DNA of 64,000 nt from Streptomyces klenkii (GTDB lineage Bacteria; Actinomycetota; Actinomycetes; Streptomycetales; Streptomycetaceae), in assembly GCF_003626645.1 (NCBI RefSeq), contig NZ_RBAM01000009.1, forward strand, positions 62,001 to 126,000, written 5' to 3'. Position numbers and translations under genes: made by a program. The notes under the pieces are model-generated. The model saw only the letters and a program-made list of their open reading frames with translations, made no database searches and was not told the DNA's origin. Of this stretch, positions 26,862 to 34,915 are shown one piece after another. Position 1 is the first letter of the stretch; every line of letters starts with the position of its first letter.

Positions 26862-28526
26862 TCAACTCTCCGCCCGCGCCCCCTCCTCCACGACCGCCCC
26901 TTTCTCCACGACCGCCCGCGCCCACCGGTAGTCCGCCTTCCCGCTCGGCGACCGCCGCACCCGCTCCGTGAAGACCACCCGCCGCGGCACCTTGTAGCCC
27001 GCCAGCCGCGCACGGCAGTGCGCCTCCAGCGCGCCGGGCGGCAGCGGCCCGGCCCCCTCGCGCAGCTGGACGACGGCGGCCACCCGCTGCCCCCACCGCT
27101 CGTCGGGAACACCCGCCACCAGCACGTCGTACACGTCCGGATGCGCCTTGAGGGCCTGCTCGACCTCCTCCGGATAGACCTTCTCGCCGCCGGTGTTGAT
27201 GCACTGCGAGCCCCGCCCCAGCAGCGTGATCTCGCCGTCCGCCCCGGCCCGCGCCATGTCGCCGAGCAGCACCCACCGCTCGCCGCCCGCCCGGAAGAAC
27301 GTCGCCGCGGTCCGCTCCGGGTCGTTGTAGTACCCGAGCGGCACGTGGCCGCGCTGCGCCACGCGCCCTTCCCCGCCGGGCGCCACGGGCTCGTGCGTGA
27401 CCGGATCGACGACGGCCGTGCGCTCGTTGACGCGCAGCAGCAGCCCCCCGCCCGCATCCACCCCCGCCCCCACCCCGTCCGCGGCGGTGCCGTTGAAGCC
27501 CGACTCCGAGGAGCCGAAGTTGTTCAGCAGCGCCACGTGCGGCAGCAGCGCCGCGAACTGCTCCCGCACGGTGCGGGAGAGGATCGCCCCCGAGCTGCTG
27601 ACGCTGAACAGCGATGAGCAGTCGGTGCCCCGCAGCGGTCCGGCCAGCGCGTCCACCAGGGGCCGCAGCATCGCGTCGCCCACCAGGGAGACGCAGGTGA
27701 CCTTCTCCCGTGCGACCGTGCGCAGCACTTCGTCGGGGGCGAACCTGCTGTGCAGCACGACCTTCTGGCCGTAGTCGAAGGCGATGAGCGCGGTGAGCGT
27801 GGACGTGCCGTGCATCAGCGGCGCGGTGGGGAAGAAGACCAGGCCCTCACCGCTTTCGGCGACCCGCTCGGCGAGCTCCCGCGGGTGCCTGACCGGCTCG
27901 CCCGTGGGCGCCCCGCCGCCGAGCCCGGAGAAGAACAGGTCCTCCTGGCGCCACATCACGCCTTTGGGCAGGCCGGTCGTGCCGCCCGTGTAGATGATGA
28001 CTTGGTCGTCCGCCGAGCGCGGGCCGAAGCCCCGCAGGGGCGAGCCCGACGCTTCGGCTTCGGTGAAGGGGACGGGCGTGAGGGCGGGCTCGGGCGCCCC
28101 GTCCGGAGGCGTCCCGGCGCGCACGAGGTGGCGCAGCACGTCCGTACGGGGGAGTGCCGCGGCCACCCGGGCGGTGAAGGCGGCGTCGAAGACCAGGGCC
28201 ACGAGGTCGGCGTCCCGGTAGAGGTAGGCCAGTTCGTCCTCGACGTAGCGGTAGTTGACGTTGACGGGCACGGCCCGGATCTTCAGGCAGGCCCAGAAGG
28301 ACTGGACGTACTCGACGCCGTTGTAGAGATGCAGCCCCACGTGGTCGCCGGGCCGGATCCCCCGGCCGCGCAGGTGGTGCGCCAGCCGGTTGGCGGCCGC
28401 GTCGAGCTGCGCGTACGTCAGCCGCCGCTCGGTGCCGCTCCCGGGGAGGTCCGCGTGGACCAGGGCCTCCCTGCGGGGCACGGCGTCCACGACCGACTCG
28501 AAGAGATCCGCGAGGTTGTAGTCCAC
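26862..28526 (-). CDS. long-chain/steroid-type acyl-CoA synthetase
   Basis: 554 residues, ANL superfamily with the N-terminal pattern of actinobacterial FadD enzymes (YNLADLFESVVDAVP). Motifs: IIYTGGTTGLPKGVMWR near 180 (TGG replacing TSG, usual in the FadD17/FadD19-like group), NNFGSSESG near 330, GRGSQCINTGGEKVYPEE near 435, and SPSGKADY with the catalytic Lys near 535. This group activates steroid side-chain and other branched acids, but the substrate here is inferred. The GTG at 28526 has AGGAGG before it. It is transcribed divergently from the hydratase operon, sharing the operator at 28620. Confidence 0.83.
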   Translation of the reverse strand: MDYNLADLFESVVDAVPRREALVHADLPGSGTERRLTYAQLDAAANRLAHHLRGRGIRPGDHVGLHLYNGVEYVQSFWACLKIRAVPVNVNYRYVEDELAYLYRDADLVALVFDAAFTARVAAALPRTDVLRHLVRAGTPPDGAPEPALTPVPFTEAEASGSPLRGFGPRSADDQVIIYTGGTTGLPKGVMWRQEDLFFSGLGGGAPTGEPVRHPRELAERVAESGEGLVFFPTAPLMHGTSTLTALIAFDYGQKVVLHSRFAPDEVLRTVAREKVTCVSLVGDAMLRPLVDALAGPLRGTDCSSLFSVSSSGAILSRTVREQFAALLPHVALLNNFGSSESGFNGTAADGVGAGVDAGGGLLLRVNERTAVVDPVTHEPVAPGGEGRVAQRGHVPLGYYNDPERTAATFFRAGGERWVLLGDMARAGADGEITLLGRGSQCINTGGEKVYPEEVEQALKAHPDVYDVLVAGVPDERWGQRVAAVVQLREGAGPLPPGALEAHCRARLAGYKVPRRVVFTERVRRSPSGKADYRWARAVVEKGAVVEEGARAES

Positions 28527-28619
28527 GTTTCCTCCTGCCCGGCGGAGCGGCGGCCGGCGCCCATTAGAGCGCCGCGGGGCGCAGGGAGGAAGGGCCGGGA
28601 CCCGGGAAGGGCCAAGAAA

Positions 28620-28636
28620 TCTGACGGGAAGTCAGA
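28620..28636. promoter_or_regulatory. TCTGAC-N5-GTCAGA operator in divergent promoter
   Basis: TCTGACGGGAAGTCAGA has the same 6-bp arms and 5-base spacer as the site at 20540-20556. It lies between the divergent acyl-CoA synthetase (start 28526) and hydratase operon (start 28718), 82 bases from the hydratase ATG, and could control both. Confidence 0.6.
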
Positions 28637-28687
28637 AAACTCTTGAACCCCGCCCCCGCCTCCTGCACCCTGTTCCCGTCGCCGGGA

Positions 28688-28717
28688 CGGGAGGAAGACC
28701 CACGGGAGGAAGACCCA
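28688..28717 (+). repeat. tandem duplication of the ribosome-binding site
   Basis: CGGGAGGAAGACCCA occurs at 28688-28702 and again, identical, at 28703-28717, directly before the hydratase ATG at 28718. Each copy contains GGGAGGA, so the gene has two consecutive ribosome sites; only the second has correct spacing. Confidence 0.75.
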
Positions 28718-29518
28718 ATGAGCGGGACCGAACACCTCACGGCCGAACGCGTCGGCGCCACCATGGTGCTCACCCTCAACCGGCCGGAAGCGAAGAACGC
28801 CCTGTCACTGCCGATGCTGGCCGGGCTCCACGACGGCTGGCTGGAAGCCGACGCCGACGACGCGATCCGCTCCGTCGTGCTCACCGGCGCCGGCGGGGCC
28901 TTCTGCTCCGGCATGGACCTCAAGGCGCTCCACGGGCCGGGCCCGGCGGACGACGCCTGCCGCGCACGGTTCAAGGCCGACCCCGACCTGCACTGGAAGG
29001 CCATGCTCCGCCACCACCGCCCGCGCAAGCCGGTCATCGCCGCCGTCGAGGGCCCCTGCGTCGCGGGCGGCACCGAGATCCTCCAGGGCACCGACATCCG
29101 CATCGCCGGCGAGAGCGCCGTCTTCGGCCTCTTCGAAGTGCGCCGCGGCCTCTTCCCCGTCGGCGGCTCCACCGTCCGCCTCGCCCGCCAGATCCCGCGC
29201 ACCCACGCCCTGGAGATGCTGCTCACCGGCCGCCCCTACAGCGCCGCCGAAGCCGCGCGCATCGGCCTCATCGGCCACGTCGTCCCGGACGGCACGGCCC
29301 TGGAGCGGGCCCTGGAGACCGCCGCACTCGTCAACGCCAACGGGCCGCTGGCCGTCGAGGCCGTCAAGGCCTGCGTCCACGACACGGCCGGCCTGGACGA
29401 GGCCGCGGGCCTCGCCCTCGAACTCGAACGGGGCATGCCCGTCATCGGCAGCGCCGACGCCAAGGAGGGCACCCGGGCCTTCGCCGAGAAGCGCCCCGCC
29501 GTCTACCGGCGCGCCTGA
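28718..29518 (+). CDS. enoyl-CoA hydratase/isomerase (crotonase family)
   Basis: 266 residues. Crotonase fold: LNRPEAKNALS near 22, the oxyanion block GAGGAFCSGMDLKAL near 60, and CVAGGTEILQGTDIRIA near 110, followed by RRGLFPVGGSTVRLAR. The usual catalytic Glu pair is partly present (Glu in AGGTE), so hydratase or related activity is likely. First gene of a four-gene operon with a DUF35 protein and two thiolase-fold proteins. ATG preceded by a duplicated GGGAGGA. Confidence 0.85.
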   Translation: MSGTEHLTAERVGATMVLTLNRPEAKNALSLPMLAGLHDGWLEADADDAIRSVVLTGAGGAFCSGMDLKALHGPGPADDACRARFKADPDLHWKAMLRHHRPRKPVIAAVEGPCVAGGTEILQGTDIRIAGESAVFGLFEVRRGLFPVGGSTVRLARQIPRTHALEMLLTGRPYSAAEAARIGLIGHVVPDGTALERALETAALVNANGPLAVEAVKACVHDTAGLDEAAGLALELERGMPVIGSADAKEGTRAFAEKRPAVYRRA

Positions 29519-29531
29519 AGGGAGCCCCGCC

Positions 29532-30539
29532 GTGCCGGAGATCCTCACCGCACCCCTGACCGTCTCCTTCCCCTTCACCCGCTCCCTCGGCCCCGTCCAG
29601 AGCGCCTTCCTCACGGGCCTGCGCGAGCGCACCGTGCTCGGCGTGCGGACCACCGACGGCCGCGTCCTCGTACCGCCCGTCGAGTACGACCCCGTCACCG
29701 CCGGGGAGATCCGCGACCTCGCCGAGGTCGCCCCCACCGGAACCGTCACCACCTGGGCCTGGAACCCCGCCCCCCGGGACAAGCAGCCCCTGCGCACGCC
29801 CTTCGCCTGGGTCCTCGTCCGCCTCGACGGCGCCGACACCGCCCTGCTGCACGTCCTCGACGCCCCCGGCCCGCACGCCGTACGGACCGGCATGCGCGTC
29901 CGCATCCGCTGGGCCCCCGAACGCACCGGCGCCATCACCGACATCGGCTGCTTCGAGCCGTACGAGGACGAGCCCGGCGAAGACGAGACAGCCGCAGGGA
30001 AGGCCGGCGCAGGCGAGGACCGCGCGCGGGAGGCCGGCCACCGTCCGGCCGCCCCGCACGACGGCGTCTTCGACGCCCCCGTCACCGGCATCGTCACCCC
30101 CGCCCGCCTCGACTACACCTACACCCCCGGCCGCGCCATGAGCCGCCACCTCGCCGCCCTCGCCGAGCACAGGATCACCGGCGAACGCTGCCCCTCCTGC
30201 CGCAAGGTCCACGTCCCGCCCCGGGGCGTCTGCCCCACCTGCGGCGTTCCCACGACCGAGCAGACGGAGGTCGGCCCGCACGGCACCGTCACCACCTTCT
30301 GCGTCGTCAACATCAAGGCCAAAGGCGCCGGCATCGACGTCCCGTACGTCTATGCCCACATCGCCCTCGACGGCGCCGACCTCGCCCTCCACGCGCGCAT
30401 CGGCGGGATCCCCTACGACGAGGTGCGCATGGGCATGCGCGTCGCACCCGTATGGACCGGCGACGCCCGCCACCCGGACCACTTCCGTCCCACCGGCGAG
30501 CCCGACGCCGCCTACGACACCTACAAGGAGCTGCTGTGA
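29532..30539 (+). CDS. double OB-fold DUF35 protein with zinc ribbon
   Basis: 335 residues. Two OB-fold DUF35-type domains: residues 1-155 and about 180-335, linked by an acidic/Ala-rich segment. The second has the rubredoxin-like zinc ribbon CPSC...CPTC near residues 222-241; the first lacks Cys pairs (positions read TTDGRVLVPP). DUF35 proteins form complexes with thiolase-fold enzymes, for example ChsH2 and Ltp2, and channel acyl-CoA substrates. Its stop overlaps the next GTG, so it is made together with the first thiolase-fold protein. Confidence 0.8.
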   Translation: MPEILTAPLTVSFPFTRSLGPVQSAFLTGLRERTVLGVRTTDGRVLVPPVEYDPVTAGEIRDLAEVAPTGTVTTWAWNPAPRDKQPLRTPFAWVLVRLDGADTALLHVLDAPGPHAVRTGMRVRIRWAPERTGAITDIGCFEPYEDEPGEDETAAGKAGAGEDRAREAGHRPAAPHDGVFDAPVTGIVTPARLDYTYTPGRAMSRHLAALAEHRITGERCPSCRKVHVPPRGVCPTCGVPTTEQTEVGPHGTVTTFCVVNIKAKGAGIDVPYVYAHIALDGADLALHARIGGIPYDEVRMGMRVAPVWTGDARHPDHFRPTGEPDAAYDTYKELL

Positions 30540-31531
30540 CGCCGCCCCGCGACGTGGCCGTCGTCGCCTTCGCGCACAGCGAGCGCGACGGCAGCGCCGA
30601 CGGCGCGTCCGAGCCCGAGATGCTGCTGCCCGTCCTGCGCGAGGCGCTGCGCCAGGCGGGACTGGCCCCCGGCGAAGCCGACTTCACCTGCTCCGGGTCC
30701 AGCGACTATCTCGCGGGCCGCCCCTTCTCCTTCACGCTCACCCTCGACAGCGTCGGCGCCTGGCCGCCCATCGCCGAGTCCCACGTGGAGACGGACGGGG
30801 CCTGGGCCCTGTACGAGGCCTGGGTGAAGATCCTCACCGGCCGCGCCGACACGGCCCTCGTCTACGCCCACGGCAAGCCCACCGCCGGCGACCCGGCCGA
30901 CGTCCTCACCCGCCAGCTCGACCCCTACTACCTCGCCCCCCTGTGGCCCGACCCGCGCGCCCTCGCGGCCCTCCAGGCCCGGGCGCTCATCGACGCCGGC
31001 CACCTGGAGGAACCGCCCGCCGCGGAGGCCCACGCCGTACTGCCCCTGCGCGCCGGCGACTTCCCGGCTCCCGTCGACGGCGCGGCCGCCGTCGTCCTCG
31101 CCGCCGGCGACACCGCCCGCCGCATGTGCGAGCGGCCCGCCTGGATCCGCGGCATCGACCACCGGATCGAACCCCAGGCACCGGGCCTGCGCGACCTCAC
31201 CGACTCGCCCTCCACCCGCCTGGCCGCCGAACGCGCCGGAGCCTTCCGCGCCCCCGTCGACACCGCCGAACTCCACGCCCCCTGCACCGCACAGGAGACC
31301 GTCCTGCGGCGGGCGCTGCGCCTCGACGGCACCGTCACCGTCAACCCGTCGGGCGGAGCGCTCGCCGCCGACCCCGTCATGGTCACCGGCCTCGTCCGGC
31401 TCGGCGAAGCGGCCGCCCGCATCCACCGCGGCGACTCCGACCGGGCCCTGGCCCACGCCACCTCCGGGCCCTGCCTCCAGCACAACCTCGTCGCCGTACT
31501 GGAAGCCGTTCCGGAAGGGGAGACCCGGTGA
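30536..31531 (+). CDS. thiolase-fold protein (lipid-transfer/SCP2-thiolase type) I
   Basis: 331 residues, a thiolase-superfamily protein of the lipid-transfer group. The N-terminal domain has VAVVAFAHSERDG and the central helix ESHVETDGAWALYEAW where a true thiolase has its nucleophilic Cys; here no Cys is present at that place. The C-terminal part has VNPSGGALAADPVMVTGL in place of the usual GNHGG. It is therefore more likely an aldolase or scaffold than an acyltransferase. GTG at 30536 overlaps the DUF35 stop. It pairs with the next gene, probably as a heteromer. Confidence 0.75.
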   Translation: MTPPRDVAVVAFAHSERDGSADGASEPEMLLPVLREALRQAGLAPGEADFTCSGSSDYLAGRPFSFTLTLDSVGAWPPIAESHVETDGAWALYEAWVKILTGRADTALVYAHGKPTAGDPADVLTRQLDPYYLAPLWPDPRALAALQARALIDAGHLEEPPAAEAHAVLPLRAGDFPAPVDGAAAVVLAAGDTARRMCERPAWIRGIDHRIEPQAPGLRDLTDSPSTRLAAERAGAFRAPVDTAELHAPCTAQETVLRRALRLDGTVTVNPSGGALAADPVMVTGLVRLGEAAARIHRGDSDRALAHATSGPCLQHNLVAVLEAVPEGETR

Positions 31532-32709
31532 GCGGACAACGGACGGGCAGGGAGCCCGTCGCCGTCGTCGGCATCGGCCAGACCAAGCACGCCGCGGCCC
31601 GCCGGGACGTCTCCCTCGCCGGACTCGTCCGCGAAGCCGCCCTGCGGGCCCTCGACGACGCACAGCTGTCCTGGGCCGACGTCGACGCCGTCGTCCTCGG
31701 CAAGGCCCCCGACTTCTTCGAGGGCGTGATGATGCCCGAGCTCTACCTCGCCGATGCCCTCGGCGCCGCCGGGAAACCCGTCCTGCGGGTGCACACCGCC
31801 GGCTCCGTCGGCGGCTCCACGGCCCTCGTCGCCGCCGACCTCGTCGCCGCGCGCGTCCAGCGCACCGTCCTGGCCGTCGCCTTCGAGAAGCAGTCCGAGT
31901 CCAACGCCATGTGGGGCCTGTCCCTGCCCGTGCCCTTCCAGCAGCCCCTGCTGGCCGGCGCCGGAGGATTCTTCGCCCCGCACGTACGGGCCTACATCCG
32001 CCGCAGCGGCGCGCCCGGCGGCGTGGGCGCCCTCGTCGCCTACAAGGACCGCCGCAACGCCCTGCGGAACCCCTGGGCCCACCTCCACGAGCACGGCATC
32101 ACCCTGGAACAGGTGCGCTCCTCGCCGATGCTGTGGGACCCCGTCCGCTACTCCGAGACCTGCCCGTCCTCCGACGGCGCCTGCGCCGTGGTCCTCACCG
32201 ACCGTGCCGGAGCCGCCCGCGCCCCGCACCCGCCCGCCTGGGTGCACGGCGGCGCCATGCGCAGCGAGCCCACGCTCTTCGCCGGCAAGGACTTCGTCTC
32301 GCCGCGCGCGGGCCGCGACTGCGCCGCCGAGGTCTACCGTCAGGCCGGCATCACCGACCCGCGCCGCGAGATCGATGTCGCCGAACTCTACGTGCCCTTC
32401 AGCTGGTACGAGCCGATGTGGCTGGAGAACCTCGGCTTCGCCGCCGAGGGGGAGGGCTGGAAGCTCACCGCCTCCGGTGCCACCGAGCCCGGCGGCGAAC
32501 TGCCCGTCAACCCCTCGGGCGGTGTCCTGTCCACCAACCCCATCGGCGCCTCCGGCCTCATCCGCTTCGCCGAAGCGGCCCTCCAGGTGCGGGGGACGGC
32601 GGGGGAGCACCAGGTCGACGGCGCCCGGACGGCGCTCGGCCACGCCTACGGAGGGGGCGCGCAGTTCTTCTCCATGTGGGTGGTGGGGCGCCGGCCGCCC
32701 ACCACGTGA
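31528..32709 (+). CDS. thiolase-fold protein (lipid-transfer/SCP2-thiolase type) II
   Basis: 393 residues. N-terminal VAVVGIGQTKHAAARRDVS, then VHTAGSVGGSTALVAADLV where a canonical thiolase would carry Cys; here Ser/Gly. C-terminal VAELYVPFSWYEPMW and VNPSGGVLSTNPIGASGLIRF follow, then HAYGGGAQFFSMWVV. This pattern and the DUF35 neighbour match the thiolase-like partners of Ltp2-type aldolases that release propionyl-CoA from steroid side chains. The GTG overlaps the preceding stop. Last gene of the operon. Confidence 0.75.
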   Translation: MSGQRTGREPVAVVGIGQTKHAAARRDVSLAGLVREAALRALDDAQLSWADVDAVVLGKAPDFFEGVMMPELYLADALGAAGKPVLRVHTAGSVGGSTALVAADLVAARVQRTVLAVAFEKQSESNAMWGLSLPVPFQQPLLAGAGGFFAPHVRAYIRRSGAPGGVGALVAYKDRRNALRNPWAHLHEHGITLEQVRSSPMLWDPVRYSETCPSSDGACAVVLTDRAGAARAPHPPAWVHGGAMRSEPTLFAGKDFVSPRAGRDCAAEVYRQAGITDPRREIDVAELYVPFSWYEPMWLENLGFAAEGEGWKLTASGATEPGGELPVNPSGGVLSTNPIGASGLIRFAEAALQVRGTAGEHQVDGARTALGHAYGGGAQFFSMWVVGRRPPTT

Positions 32710-32807
32710 AGGAGCGCACGGCGGAGCTCGGCCGCCGTGCGGCCTGTGCGGCGCACGCCGCGCTCGCTAGGGTGGGCGCGGGACGACGACCGGGAGGAGC
32801 TTCAGCA

Positions 32808-33044
32808 GTGGCGGAGAGCACGACTGAACGACCGGCGGGCGGCATCGTGCCCGAGCTCGACCTCGGCAACGCCGCCTGGCTGTCGAGCAGCCAGGGAACC
32901 GGCGATGTCCAGATCGCCTTTGTCGAAGGCTTCATCGCGATGCGCAACGGACGCAATCCGGACGGGCCCGCGCTCGTCTTCACGCCGGGGGACTGGCGGG
33001 CGTTCGTACGCGGCGCGCGCGAGGGCGAGTTCGACCTCACCTGA
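32808..33044 (+). CDS. DUF397 protein
   Basis: 78 residues. The core WLSSSQGTGDVQIAFVEGFIAMRNGRNPDGPALVFTPGDWRAFV is laid out as in DUF397 proteins, which are abundant in Streptomyces and often partner XRE-family helix-turn-helix regulators in developmental switches. No HTH partner adjoins it. GTG at 32808 has GGGAGGAG before it. A TAGGGT at 32768-32773 could be the -10 element. Its 3' end faces the oxygenase gene at 33052. Confidence 0.75.
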   Translation: MAESTTERPAGGIVPELDLGNAAWLSSSQGTGDVQIAFVEGFIAMRNGRNPDGPALVFTPGDWRAFVRGAREGEFDLT

Positions 33045-33051
33045 CGGGCTG

Positions 33052-34068
33052 TCAGCCCACGAGCGCGCCCTCGGTCAGCAGATCCGCGTGGTGGCGGCGG
33101 GCCACCTGGGGGTGCGCACGCAGCCAGCCCTTGATCTCGTTGCGGCCGTACTCGGCGAACAGCGGGTTGCGGGCGTCCTGCGTGACGCCCGGCGCCCGGT
33201 CCGCGTGCGCGAACGGCACGGGCGCGATGCGGGCGTCCAGGCGCGGGTTGTAGAAGAACGGGACCGAGAACCGCTCGCGGGTGCCGGCCGGGCTGACCAC
33301 ACGGTGGTTGGTGGCCTTCAGGTAGCCGTTCGTGGCCACCTCCAGCAGCTCGCCCAGGTTGATCACGAACGCGCCCGGCACCGGCGGCACGTCGACGAAG
33401 GACCCGTCCGCGGCCTCCACTTGCAGGCCGCCGACCTCGTCCTGGAGGAGGAGGGTCAGGAACCCGTAGTCCTTGTGGGCGCCCACGCCCTGACCCGCCC
33501 CGTCGGGGGCGCTGCCGGGGTAGCGGACCAGCTTCAGGTGCAGGTGGGGGCGGTCGGCGAAGGCCTCGTCGTAGAAGTCCTCGGGGGCGCCGATCGAGGC
33601 CAGCAGCTCGTGCAGCAGCCGCTCGGCGACCTCGCTCAGCCGGTCGATCCAGCGCAGCGCCGCCGTGCGCAGCCCGGGCAGGGCCGCGGGCCACTGGTTC
33701 GGGCCCTCCAGCCACCAGTAGCCGGGCTCGTCCGCGCCCGGCGCGCGCGCCTCCCGCTCGGCGCCTATGTCGAGCTGGTCGCGCCAGTCCTGGCTGCCGC
33801 CGGTCCGCTCGTCGCCGGTGCGGGTGTAGCCGCGGAAGTGGGGGGAGTTGAGGTTGCTGATGGACAGCCGGTCCGCCTCGGGGAGCGCGAAGAACGCCCG
33901 CATGGTGCGCCACAGCTCGGCCGTCTCGGCCTCGGTGACGCCGTGGCCGGTCAGGTGGAAGAAGCCCACGTCGCGCGCGGCCGAGTGCAGCTGCTCGCGG
34001 AAGCGGGCACGGGCCTCGGGGCCGGCGGAGGCGGCGGAGAGGTCGAGGACGGGAAGCTCGTTGCTCAT
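33052..34068 (-). CDS. isopenicillin-N-synthase-type Fe(II)/2-oxoglutarate oxygenase
   Basis: 338 residues, DIOX_N plus 2OG-FeII_Oxy domains. The iron triad is HKD in GAHKDYGFLTLLLQDE near residue 200 and the distal His in ATNHRVV near 255, with the 2-oxoglutarate RxS in RERFSVPFFYNP. No NRPS or beta-lactam gene is nearby, so it is probably not IPNS itself; similar enzymes act in small-molecule or amino-acid oxidation. Its ATG at 34068 lacks a clear Shine-Dalgarno site. The 22-residue leader ORF upstream on the same strand suggests control by translation. Confidence 0.85.
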   Translation of the reverse strand: MSNELPVLDLSAASAGPEARARFREQLHSAARDVGFFHLTGHGVTEAETAELWRTMRAFFALPEADRLSISNLNSPHFRGYTRTGDERTGGSQDWRDQLDIGAEREARAPGADEPGYWWLEGPNQWPAALPGLRTAALRWIDRLSEVAERLLHELLASIGAPEDFYDEAFADRPHLHLKLVRYPGSAPDGAGQGVGAHKDYGFLTLLLQDEVGGLQVEAADGSFVDVPPVPGAFVINLGELLEVATNGYLKATNHRVVSPAGTRERFSVPFFYNPRLDARIAPVPFAHADRAPGVTQDARNPLFAEYGRNEIKGWLRAHPQVARRHHADLLTEGALVG

Positions 34069-34471
34069 GAGGGTTGTCCACAGCGTGAGGGCCCGGAATT
34101 GCGTACGGCGGTGCGCCGGACGCCCGCGCCGCCGCCGCGGGGTACGCGGGCAGGGCGGAGCGGGACCGGGAGAACGGCAGGAAGGAAAAGAAAGAAAGCA
34201 GGCCACGGGCCCGAAGAAAGGGGCCGGGCAGGAAGAAGATCAGCCGTAGCGGCGACAGGACATGCTCGTGACGCGGAGGAGGTCCACGTGGCGGCGTTTG
34301 ACGAGCATAGTCACGCGCCTATCGTATACGACCGGCCGGGAAACCGGCGCCAGGTGCTCTGACCTGCGGGTTTCCGGACAAGGGAATCCCCCTGCCCCGG
34401 GGCCCGTGCACCCGAGACAGGGGGAGATCCGGCCATCCGCAGACCAGCAGCAGCGCCGGTCGCGGCGTCGG
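34069..34471. other. 403-base intergenic region with leader ORF and hairpin
   Basis: It contains the small ORF at 34240-34308 (listed separately), and an inverted repeat TCCCCCTG (34387-34394) with CAGGGGGA (34418-34425), 23 bases apart with CCCCGGGG in its loop. The repeat lies just after the rodlin stop and may be the rodlin terminator. TATACGAT is present on the minus strand 13 bases upstream of the leader ATG, a good -10 element. The rest is purine-rich leader sequence before the oxygenase. Confidence 0.5.
34240..34308 (-). CDS. 22-aa putative leader peptide
   Basis: A short ORF on the minus strand, 172 bases upstream of the oxygenase ATG. The product has the pattern KRRHVDLLRV followed by Ser/Met/Cys and two Arg. 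I recognise this as the short leader-peptide family of Streptomyces (RRHVDL..V....C), often placed before sulfur or cysteine genes, where translation of the Cys codon controls expression of the gene behind it. Here the gene behind is an isopenicillin-N-synthase-type oxygenase. It is too short for gene finders. Confidence 0.7.
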   Translation of the reverse strand: MLVKRRHVDLLRVTSMSCRRYG

Positions 34472-34915
34472 TCAGTGGCCGTGGTTGAAGCCGGGGCCGC
34501 CGAAGCCGGGGTGGCCGCCGCCCTTGTTGCCCGAGCCGTTGCCCGAGATGATCGGGATCTCGTCGAGGATGTGCGACAGCGGGTCGTCGCCGTCGCTGAT
34601 CGTCGAGTTGTCGGTGCACTGCTGCTGCTGCTGGGAAGTGAGGATCGGCACGTCCTGGATGCCGACGTTGATCAGCAGGGCGAGGACCGACTGGAGGCCG
34701 ATCTTCCCGATGCCCAGGCACGGCTTGTTGAGTGTGCCCTGGATCAGACTCATCTGAGGGCTTTCCTTGCCACCGGTCTTGGTGTTGCCGTAACCGGTGT
34801 GCGAGGCGTTGCCGTTGGCTACGTCCTGGTCGTTGCCGATCGCCATCGCCGGGCTGGCAATGGTGCCGACAGCGGTAGCCGTCACGGCGGCCGTCGTGAG
34901 TACATTCTTGAGCAC
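34472..34915 (-). CDS. rodlin family spore-surface protein
   Basis: 147 residues with a signal peptide ending AMA. The mature sequence has the rodlin pattern: IGNDQDVANGN, SPQMSLIQGTLNKPC, QSVLALLINVGIQDVPILTS, QQQQQCTDNSTISDGDDPLSHILDEI. The two Cys are those of RdlA/RdlB. After the rodlin core it carries an unusual Gly/His-rich tail of about 18 residues. Rodlins help arrange chaplin fibrils into rodlets on aerial hyphae and spores. RdlA and RdlB usually come as a divergent pair; only one copy is visible. The GTG start has GAAAGG before it. Confidence 0.9.
   Translation of the reverse strand: MLKNVLTTAAVTATAVGTIASPAMAIGNDQDVANGNASHTGYGNTKTGGKESPQMSLIQGTLNKPCLGIGKIGLQSVLALLINVGIQDVPILTSQQQQQCTDNSTISDGDDPLSHILDEIPIISGNGSGNKGGGHPGFGGPGFNHGH

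Noticed and set aside
33041..33055. CTGAC-N5-GTCAG palindrome like the catabolic operators
   Set aside because: It sits between the convergent ends of the DUF397 and oxygenase genes and includes a stop codon; no promoter is there, so I treat it as chance or part of a terminator.
33052..34068. true isopenicillin N synthase
   Set aside because: The oxygenase fold fits but no ACV synthetase or beta-lactam genes exist nearby, and the RxS plus HxD/H set is shared by many related oxygenases.
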